A DNA stretch of 11,801 bases from JAHFOW01 sp964370795. Its GTDB lineage: Bacteria; Planctomycetota; Brocadiia; Brocadiales; Brocadiaceae. This document shows positions 6,909 to 11,801 of this stretch, one piece after another. Both the position numbers and the translations under genes were made by a program. The stretch lies in contig CAYJME010000091.1 in assembly GCA_964370795.1 (NCBI GenBank), positions 1 to 11,801 of the forward strand, written 5' to 3'. Each line of letters begins with the position of its first letter. The stretch's first letter is position 1. The notes below the pieces were generated by a model. That model worked only from the letters and a program-made list of their open reading frames with translations. It was not told the origin of the DNA and made no database searches.

Positions 6909-7592
6909 TTATGGTAAAAGCAAGGCCTCTGCAAGGCGAATATCTTCGGGTGTCGTAATTTTAATATTTTCGTCTGTACCCGGCACAATGCAAACAGGAT
7001 AACCGGCCTTTTCTGCCATCTCGGCATCGTCGGTAAATTCCCGGTCGGTGTTTTTAAATTGTTCAAATACCTTTACAATTAGATCTCTTTTGAATCCCTG
7101 TGGCGTTTGAGCCATCCAGAGACTGCTTCTGGGGATGGTTCGTTGAATGAACATATCCTTTCCAGCCTCTTTGACCGTGGCCTTCATGGGAGCGGCAAGG
7201 ATCGCCGCATGGGATTCTTCTACCTTATGTATGACTGCCTCGATATGCTCTTTTCTTACCAGGGGTCGAACGACATCGTGGATAAGTATGATGTCGGTAT
7301 CTGGGTCAGTCTGGCAAATTCCGTTATAAACGCTGTCCTGTCGTTTTTTGCCCCCGGCCACGATCTTCTTTACCCTATAATTGTCGAGTGTGGTCTGCCA
7401 TTGCTCTCGTAGCGATTTTATCTCAGCTTCACCGACGACAAAGATAATTTCGCTCACCAGGTCGATTTGCGAAAACCGTTCGATGGTACGAAGAAAAATG
7501 GGCTTGCCCTGTATTTGTAAAAATGGTTTTTTAACAGGACCACCCATACGTAAACCAAGTCCCGCCCCGACTAAAATGGCTGATACCTTCAC
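6909..7592 (-). CDS. ispD: 2-C-methyl-D-erythritol 4-phosphate cytidylyltransferase
   Basis: Transfers CMP from CTP to MEP in the non-mevalonate isoprenoid pathway; cytosolic. At 227 residues it has the standard single-domain length, with no fused IspF. Visible motifs: the nucleotide-binding GAGLGLRM with R15, K22, GGKKRQDSVYNG (80-91), LIHDVVRP (103-110, D106), PRSSLWMAQTPQGF with R155, TDDAEM (187-192), and NIKITTPED with K211. R15, K22, R155, D106 and K211 correspond to the catalytic and substrate residues of known IspD. The usual TDT segment reads MKAT (136-139), a minor departure. The start is GTG at 7592, with GAGAGG about 9 nt upstream inside the end of the dNTPase gene, whose stop is 3 nt away; translation is probably coupled. 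Confidence 0.96.
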   Translation of the reverse strand: MKVSAILVGAGLGLRMGGPVKKPFLQIQGKPIFLRTIERFSQIDLVSEIIFVVGEAEIKSLREQWQTTLDNYRVKKIVAGGKKRQDSVYNGICQTDPDTDIILIHDVVRPLVRKEHIEAVIHKVEESHAAILAAPMKATVKEAGKDMFIQRTIPRSSLWMAQTPQGFKRDLIVKVFEQFKNTDREFTDDAEMAEKAGYPVCIVPGTDENIKITTPEDIRLAEALLLP

Positions 7593-7595
7593 GTA

Positions 7596-8747
7596 TTAAA
7601 CCCTCTCATAAGGATAAAACAATTTTTTGTATTCATCCTGTGCAAAGCGGTCGGTCATGCCGGCAATGTAATCACAAACCCCCTGATACAGTCCCGTTTC
7701 TTCTACCCATTTCTGGTGTTCCATGGGAAGCTGTTTTGGGTTTTTGACAAACGCCATAAAGAGTTCTTCGACAAAGCGCTTTGCCTTATCGGCCATTCTG
7801 GCTACACGATAATGCTGGTAGACATTTTTAAAGAGAAAAGACTGCAATTTCTTTTTTTGCTCAGACAGCACAGGAGAAAAAGATATAAGCGGGTTAGGAT
7901 AATTTCTCACGTCATCGACGGTTTTTATACCTTCCCGTTGAATTCTGGACATCGTAGTTTCGATAAGATCGGTGACCTCGACATCAATTAAGGTTTTTAT
8001 TGTCTGTGCAATGAGTATGTTGTGTTCAAGCGTTGCATACTTTCGCTTTACTATTTTCTGCGTTTCCTGCCATAATTCAACGGATTGCAAATCACTGTCA
8101 ATTATAATACCCGCCTTTAAACTATCGTCGAGGTCGTGATTGTCATACGCAATGGAATCCGCCTTGTCTACGATTTGTGCTTCCAGGAGGGGCTGTTTCG
8201 TATCGTTATATTCCTGTGAGGTGTGAGTGTTATAAGGCGATGTATGTTTTACGATGGACTCTTTTAATTCCCACGACAGATTTAATCCCGGGAATTCTGG
8301 GTATTTTTTTTCCAGGATATCGACAACGCGCAGTCCGTGAAGATTGTGCTCAAAGCCGCCATAATCTTTCATAAGCTTTTTGAGGGCGTCTTCGCCGGAA
8401 TGGCCAAAGGGTGTATGTCCTAAATCGTGCGCAAGCGCTATTGCCTCAGCAAGGTCTTCGTTCAGGTTTAATACCCGTGCTATACTGCGGGCTATTTGCG
8501 ATACTTCCATCGTGTGCGTGAGTCGTGTTCGGTAGTAATCCCCTTCGTGATTCACAAAAACCTGGGTTTTGTATTCAAGCCGCCTGAAAGCAGTGGAGTG
8601 GATAATGCGGTCTCTGTCCCGCTGATAGACGCTCCTGTACAGGTGTTCTGCTTCGGGATATTTTCTTCCCTTTGAGTTCTGGCTCTTCATGGCATACGGA
8701 GCGAGTTCCCTGTCTTCCCGTAACTCAATTTCTTTTCGTGTCAGCAT
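7596..8747 (-). CDS. dgt: HD-domain deoxyguanosinetriphosphate triphosphohydrolase-like protein
   Basis: Members hydrolyse dNTPs to the nucleoside and triphosphate, controlling dNTP pools in the cytosol. About 383 residues from the ATG at 8747, which has GGTGG 8 nt upstream; the frame extends to a GTG at 8759 (+4 residues) without a ribosome site. The N terminus has RDRDRIIHSTAFRRL, typical of the family. The HD site is H78 (RLTHTMEV), H107-D108 (LAHDLGHTPFGH) and a downstream D in VDKADSIAYDNHDLDD, all present, so it should be active. The length and GYYRTR-like segment (GDYYRTRL) fit the shorter, type-2 dNTPase group rather than E. coli Dgt (about 505 residues), so substrate preference is uncertain. 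It precedes ispD by 3 nt. Confidence 0.94.
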   Translation of the reverse strand: MLTRKEIELREDRELAPYAMKSQNSKGRKYPEAEHLYRSVYQRDRDRIIHSTAFRRLEYKTQVFVNHEGDYYRTRLTHTMEVSQIARSIARVLNLNEDLAEAIALAHDLGHTPFGHSGEDALKKLMKDYGGFEHNLHGLRVVDILEKKYPEFPGLNLSWELKESIVKHTSPYNTHTSQEYNDTKQPLLEAQIVDKADSIAYDNHDLDDSLKAGIIIDSDLQSVELWQETQKIVKRKYATLEHNILIAQTIKTLIDVEVTDLIETTMSRIQREGIKTVDDVRNYPNPLISFSPVLSEQKKKLQSFLFKNVYQHYRVARMADKAKRFVEELFMAFVKNPKQLPMEHQKWVEETGLYQGVCDYIAGMTDRFAQDEYKKLFYPYERV

Positions 8748-8805
8748 AAAGGCAACCACCGATTTTTTATGAGAAATTTAATACAGGGTGAAGCATCTTG
8801 TTTGT

Positions 8806-8832
8806 CATCTGTGCCATCTGTGAAATCTGTGG
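8806..8832. repeat. Three tandem nonamers (ATCTGTG core)
   Basis: CATCTGTGC, CATCTGTGA and AATCTGTGG follow each other without gaps, sharing ATCTGTG at a period of 9 nt. They lie in the 112-bp gap between the HIT gene and the dNTPase gene. I know similar CTGTG-rich tandem motifs from other bacterial intergenic regions, but their function is unclear. Phased repeats in a promoter-sized gap could be protein-binding sites; that is speculation. Confidence 0.65.
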
Positions 8833-8859
8833 TTTCTGGTTTTTTTATGAATTTGGAAT

Positions 8860-9348
8860 TCATATATTATGTAGATGTTTTTTGAATTCACGGTAAAGGT
8901 CTTCCAGGGATTGGGGAATAACCTTTATGTCTGAGATGACAGGCATGAAGTTTGTGTCGCCATTCCACCGGGGTACGATGTGAAAGTGAAAATGGCCGAT
9001 GAGCCCGGCTCCGGCTGATTTCCCCAGATTTACGCCGAGATTAAAGCCCTCGGGTTTCATCATCTTCACGAGATATTCCTTCATATCTCTGGTAACTTGC
9101 ATGATTTCGAGCATTTCCTGATCGGTAAGGTCGGAAATGTCGGCCTTGTGTTTATTGGGCGCAATCATAATATGCCCGCTGTTATAAGGGTATTTGTTCA
9201 GGATGCAAAAGCACTCTTTTGCCCGGTGAATAACAAGGTGTTTTTCATCCATATTATTCTGAACGGCGTTACAGAGAAAACAACCTTCTTCTTTTGAAGG
9301 GTCTTGTATGTAAGTGACACGCCATGGCGCCCAGATATTATTTATCAT
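8860..9348 (-). CDS. HIT-family hydrolase, Ap4A phosphorylase-like
   Basis: A 162-residue cytosolic histidine-triad protein. The catalytic triad H119-F-H121-F-H123 (GHFHFHIVPRW) is intact. Upstream are IWAPWR at 5-10, C23-F-L-C26 (probable zinc site), N-K-Y-P-Y-N-S-G-H59 (51-59) and the substrate segment NLGKSAGAG (108-116). WNGDTNFMPV after the triad is shared with bacterial HIT proteins related to Ap4A phosphorylases and FHIT, which split dinucleoside polyphosphates or nucleotide adducts. The exact substrate cannot be read from the sequence. It lies 42 nt downstream of the FmdB-type gene and may be co-transcribed with it; the gap to the dNTPase gene is larger and holds the nonamer repeat. 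Confidence 0.93.
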   Translation of the reverse strand: MINNIWAPWRVTYIQDPSKEEGCFLCNAVQNNMDEKHLVIHRAKECFCILNKYPYNSGHIMIAPNKHKADISDLTDQEMLEIMQVTRDMKEYLVKMMKPEGFNLGVNLGKSAGAGLIGHFHFHIVPRWNGDTNFMPVISDIKVIPQSLEDLYREFKKHLHNI

Positions 9349-9390
9349 AGTAAATTCCCATTTATATGAAAATATTCAGGTATCAATAAA

Positions 9391-9621
9391 TTATCTGCAT
9401 CCGGAGCAGGTAGGGGCGGTACAAGTGCCACAACCACCGGAACTATTACCGGAAGAGCTATCGCTACTGTTCCCTGTTGACATCCCAAATACGGAAAATA
9501 CCTTATGGATAGAATCGCCCTGACAAGATGGACAAAATAATTTTTTCCTTTCTTTCGAGCTTCGGAAGTACTCGTCGAACTTTGTATTGCATTGGTTACA
9601 TTGAAATTCATATACTGGCAT
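9391..9621 (-). CDS. FmdB-family zinc ribbon protein
   Basis: A 76-residue protein from the ATG at 9621. The frame is open to 9702, but MPVYEFQC is the conserved start of FmdB-type regulators (usually MPIYEYRC) and AGGA lies 9 nt upstream, so the shorter form is chosen. C8-x2-C11 and C30-x2-C33 form the zinc ribbon. After a Ser/Gly/Asn-rich linker (about 48-62) the tail has four more cysteines in GCGTC and CSGC patterns (64, 67, 72, 75), which could bind a second metal. FmdB was named as a putative regulator of formamidase genes; most members have no proven function. It is probably transcribed together with the HIT gene. Confidence 0.9.
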   Translation of the reverse strand: MPVYEFQCNQCNTKFDEYFRSSKERKKLFCPSCQGDSIHKVFSVFGMSTGNSSDSSSGNSSGGCGTCTAPTCSGCR

Positions 9622-9745
9622 AGGGGTATTTCCTGTTCTGTTATTTATAGTATTGGCACGAAAATGCAAATTTTCATACTCTTTTGTGAGCCTTTGGCTC
9701 ATGTGGGTTTACTCTGTAAAAACTTCTTTTTTTTGTAAGTTTTTC

Positions 9746-9820
9746 ACAACCCCCTTCACCCCCTTTTTTAAGGGGGACACTCTGAAATCCCCCTTAGAAA
9801 AGGGGGAATTAGGGGGTTGT
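9746..9820. repeat. Nested C/G-run inverted repeat (ACAACCCCCT family)
   Basis: The outer arms ACAACCCCCT (9746-9755) and AGGGGGTTGT (9811-9820) are exact complements. Inside are two hairpins: CCCCCTT/AAGGGGG (9759-9765 with 9770-9776) and TCCCCCTT/AAGGGGGA (9788-9795 with 9800-9807). The whole can fold as a two-armed junction. A decayed relative precedes proB (4738-4785). The pattern matches C-run/G-run intergenic repeats I know from other bacterial genomes. Confidence 0.8.
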
Positions 9821-9898
9821 TTCCCTTTGATCAGGGGATTTGGTTGCGGCGTAGCTGCGCCAGGTAATTATATTAGACCTTACGGCAACTTTTAATAT

Positions 9899-9925
9899 GT
9901 AGTGCGACGAGGCTCGTCGCACTAC
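9899..9925. repeat. Perfect 13-bp-arm palindrome
   Basis: GTAGTGCGACGAG and CTCGTCGCACTAC are exact reverse complements separated by one G. The near-complete symmetry favours cruciform formation in DNA or a very stable RNA hairpin. No T-run follows, so it is not a standard terminator. Confidence 0.8.
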
Positions 9926-9965
9926 AACCACAGCTTTGAAATTCCTATACTTTACATTATGCCTT

Positions 9966-10036
9966 CAGCAACTTCTTATAACAGCGCAGTGGCAAGCCGC
10001 GCCTTGCCACTACAGTTCTTCGATAGCAAGTTGTTG
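9966..10036. repeat. Nested stem element with AGTGGCAAG arms
   Basis: AGTGGCAAG (9988-9996) and CTTGCCACT (10003-10011) form a perfect 9-bp stem with loop CCGCGC. It is enclosed by CAGCAACTT (9966-9974) and AAGTTGTTG (10028-10036), which pair completely if one G-U is allowed. The outer G-U pair suggests the structure may matter as RNA read from the plus strand. Confidence 0.6.
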
Positions 10037-10076
10037 TGTAATTTTAACGGCGTCTATTGGCTAATTCAAGAGCCTT

Positions 10077-10868
10077 TTATGAACTTGAATTTTTGCCGGT
10101 TAATTCGTTTAAGAGGTCACGCACCTTCTTCATATCTTCCCAGACCTTGATCTTGTCTGGAGGATTTCTTAAGAGATAGGCAGGGTGATAGGTGACCATG
10201 GTGGGGGTACCGTTATAATTGTGGAACGTTCCCCGCAGCTTACCAACAGGTTCTTTTGTATTGAGTAAGGTCTGCGCCGCAAATGTGCCGAGTGCACAAA
10301 GGACTTTTGGCTGGATTATTTCTATTTGTTTAATAAGGTAAGGTATGCACAGGACGATTTCTTCGGGAAGGGGGTTGCGGTTGCCTGGCGGACGGCATTT
10401 CAGGACATTGGCAATATACGTATCGCTCCGTTTTAAACCGATAGCCTCTATAATCTTTGTGAGAAGTTGACCGGCGCGGCCAACAAAAGGTTCTCCCTGA
10501 AGGTCTTCGTCACGGCCCGGGGCCTCGCCAACAAACATGAGGTCTGCCATAGAATTACCGACGCCAAAGACAAGATTGGTGCGTGTCTTGTGCAGGGGGC
10601 ATTTGTGGCATGTCAATACTTCCTGATGTAGTTCTTCCAAAAGTTTAGTCCTCCGTTCTTTTTCACTCGTGAAGGTTTGTTGGTCAAATGGCCTTGCCAG
10701 TGTTACCGTTTCAACCTTTTTATCTTCGTGCAGACTGTTTAAGAGAGATAAATTTGCCTTGTTTGGTTTGGAAACGATGATGGAATCTATGCCGAATCCT
10801 TTTTCAATTTCAATGCTCGTTTTAACAGAACGTATTATCGTTGCCAATTTCTTTTTTATTTCATCCAT
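10077..10868 (-). CDS. Type-4 (iron-sulfur) uracil-DNA glycosylase
   Basis: Removes uracil from DNA, starting base-excision repair. 263 residues. The catalytic domain (about 83-257) has GEAPGRDED (114-122) followed by GEPFVGRAG, and HPAYLLR (228-234), the two signature motifs of family-4 UDG. The four cluster cysteines C87-x2-C90, C158 (KCRPP) and C174 have typical spacing, so a 4Fe-4S cluster is expected. About 80 residues precede the domain, an N-terminal extension seen in some bacterial members and similar to the annotation class called phage SPO1 DNA polymerase-related protein; its role is unclear. The ATG at 10868 has no strong Shine-Dalgarno (ACACCCC upstream); ATG at 10864 is out of frame. 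It follows the DHH gene by 73 nt holding a perfect palindrome. Confidence 0.94.
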   Translation of the reverse strand: MDEIKKKLATIIRSVKTSIEIEKGFGIDSIIVSKPNKANLSLLNSLHEDKKVETVTLARPFDQQTFTSEKERRTKLLEELHQEVLTCHKCPLHKTRTNLVFGVGNSMADLMFVGEAPGRDEDLQGEPFVGRAGQLLTKIIEAIGLKRSDTYIANVLKCRPPGNRNPLPEEIVLCIPYLIKQIEIIQPKVLCALGTFAAQTLLNTKEPVGKLRGTFHNYNGTPTMVTYHPAYLLRNPPDKIKVWEDMKKVRDLLNELTGKNSSS

Positions 10869-10900
10869 GGGGTGTGGTTATCAAGCATGATACTATGTGT

Positions 10901-10922
10901 GAGACGCAATGCATTGCGTCTC
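10901..10922. repeat. GAGACGC-type palindrome, copy 2
   Basis: GAGACGCAATG and CATTGCGTCTC form a perfect 22-bp palindrome with no spacer, in the 73-bp gap between the DHH and UDG genes. It shares the GAGACGC/GCGTCTC arms with 4068-4086 but has a longer centre. It lacks a T-run on the minus-strand side, so a terminator role is doubtful. Confidence 0.8.
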
Positions 10923-10941
10923 TGTAAGAATGCGTATTTTG

Positions 10942-11801
10942 CTACTTTTTTGGCAGCGCCTTATCCAATTCATCCAGAATAATCTTTTGCACTTCGGCAA
11001 TGCTTCCCTGGATCTCACAACCTGCGGCGTATTTATGGCCACCCCCGCCGAACTTTCTGGCAATGGAATTTACATCAAATCCGTTTCGACTCCTCATGCT
11101 TATCTTTACCCAGTTTGGTTGTGTCATCTCACGAAATAATACGCCAATAGTAACTCCATCTATTGAGACAGGGATTTCGGCAATTTCCTGGGTATCGATA
11201 GCGTTGACCCCAGTCTTTTCCAACATTTCACGGGTGAGCCAGAGGGTGGAAATACGATTCTGCGAATGGAGTTTAATCGTATTCAGTGCACAGGCATTTA
11301 ACTGTATTAGGTTATATGGATTGGTATTGTACACATGTTTGGTAATTTCCTGATAGCGTGCCCCATGTTCAATAAGGAATGCCGCTGCCCTGAGCGCTTC
11401 GGGCGAGGTGTTCGTATGCGTAAACCGTCCTGTGTCGGTTATGATTGCCACGTATAGAGCGGTAGCGATATCCGGTGTAATATTGACATTCGTTTCTTTG
11501 AGCAGGTTAAAGACAATTTCCCCGGTAGCGCACATCTCTTCGGTAACCCAGTTGATGCGACCAAAATTTTCATTTGAGATATGATGGTCAAGGTTGATGA
11601 TTATTGCTTCTTTTGGGATAATTTCCTGTGTTTTGCCAAGTCTGTCAAGGGTAGGGCAATCCAGCGAAATGACTACTTCTGCCTTATTTTTCGGGTGATC
11701 GGGGTAACTATACATGCCTGAAGCGGGAACAATGAATTTGTATATCTGAGGAATAAGCGAGTCATTGACAATACATACTGATTTCCCCATGTCCTTAAGG
11801 G
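10942..11801 (-). CDS. nrnA: DHH/DHHA1 phosphoesterase, NrnA-like (N terminus beyond window)
   Basis: Partial: the frame is open through the right edge (L-K-D precedes the Met at 11790), and the usual N-terminal H.NPDGDA motif of these proteins is missing, so about 40-60 residues lie outside. NrnA degrades nanoRNA (2-5 nt) and dephosphorylates pAp in the cytosol. Numbering from the Met at 11790: SLDCP with D44, the diagnostic INLDHH (65-70), TDTGRFTHTNT, and the DHHA1 substrate motif FGGGGHKYAAGCE near the C terminus. The length within the window (about 285 residues) fits a total of about 330. The domain order DHH then DHHA1 is normal. It is the most upstream gene of the minus-strand cluster seen here. 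Confidence 0.92.
   Translation of the reverse strand, partial: LKDMGKSVCIVNDSLIPQIYKFIVPASGMYSYPDHPKNKAEVVISLDCPTLDRLGKTQEIIPKEAIIINLDHHISNENFGRINWVTEEMCATGEIVFNLLKETNVNITPDIATALYVAIITDTGRFTHTNTSPEALRAAAFLIEHGARYQEITKHVYNTNPYNLIQLNACALNTIKLHSQNRISTLWLTREMLEKTGVNAIDTQEIAEIPVSIDGVTIGVLFREMTQPNWVKISMRSRNGFDVNSIARKFGGGGHKYAAGCEIQGSIAEVQKIILDELDKALPKK

Larger units (their letters stand above)
9622..10076. other. 455-bp gene-free region with several palindromic elements
   Basis: This lies between the UDG and FmdB-type genes, both on the minus strand. I find no credible coding region. Its contents are an ACAACCCCCT repeat (9746-9820), a GGCGTAGCTGCGCC hairpin (9849-9862), a perfect 13-bp-arm palindrome (9899-9925) and a nested stem element (9966-10036). 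The repeat content makes read-through from the UDG gene unlikely, so the promoter for the FmdB/HIT genes is probably near 9630-9740, but I see no clear hexamers. Confidence 0.7.

Noticed and set aside
9622..9702. Longer N terminus of the FmdB-type protein
   Set aside because: The family starts at MPVYEF, with a Shine-Dalgarno ahead of that ATG; the 27 upstream residues have no family support.
9759..9776. Intrinsic terminator
   Set aside because: CCCCCTT/AAGGGGG is a hairpin, but the T-run is in the loop and none follows on either strand.
9653..9895. Plus-strand open frame across the C/G-run repeat
   Set aside because: It is generated by the repeat and low-complexity sequence, with no ribosome site or motif.

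Overview
This window looks like a chromosomal segment of an AT-leaning Gram-negative-type bacterium. Three proteins carry export or lipoprotein signals, and there is one MEP isoprenoid gene (ispD), a bacterial-type HD dNTPase and a type-4 iron-sulfur uracil-DNA glycosylase. Housekeeping genes sit among many dispersed palindromic repeats. The combination reminds me of anammox Planctomycetota (Brocadia/Kuenenia group), but nothing in the sequence settles this, so the taxon is only a guess. I see no rRNA, tRNA, transposase, phage gene or CRISPR array.

Layout. Positions 1-293 are a gene-free leader with a possible promoter and mutually exclusive RNA stems. It precedes a 590-residue cytosolic signalling protein (294-2066, +) made of two near-identical PAS domains, a GAF domain and a GGDEF domain whose catalytic and inhibitory motifs are both degenerate. 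Converging on it from the minus strand is a two-gene unit for exported proteins: an SYLF/YSC84 lipid-binding-type protein, then a secreted Cys-rich M64-type zinc peptidase. Positions 3942-4802 are gene-free and packed with palindromes, including two diverged copies of a multi-hairpin repeat in opposite orientation. proB (glutamate 5-kinase, +) follows. A repeat-bearing convergent gap separates proB from a minus-strand lipoprotein with a hemerythrin-like HHE domain.

From about 6900 to the right edge every gene is on the minus strand: nrnA-type DHH phosphoesterase (its N terminus lies beyond the window), type-4 UDG, a 455-bp repeat-rich gap, FmdB-type zinc ribbon, HIT hydrolase, dgt-type dNTPase, and ispD. 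dgt and ispD are only 3 nt apart and look translationally coupled. UDG, the dNTPase, the HIT protein and the nanoRNase/pAp phosphatase all act in nucleotide or DNA housekeeping, but the repeat-filled gaps argue against one long operon.

The main points of interest are the PAS-PAS-GAF-GGDEF protein (conserved tandem duplication, predicted non-catalytic output domain, structured leader), the SYLF/M64 exported pair, the lipoprotein HHE domain that seems to lack one His ligand, and the density and variety of intergenic palindromic elements. I see no convincing new multi-gene defence or metabolic system.
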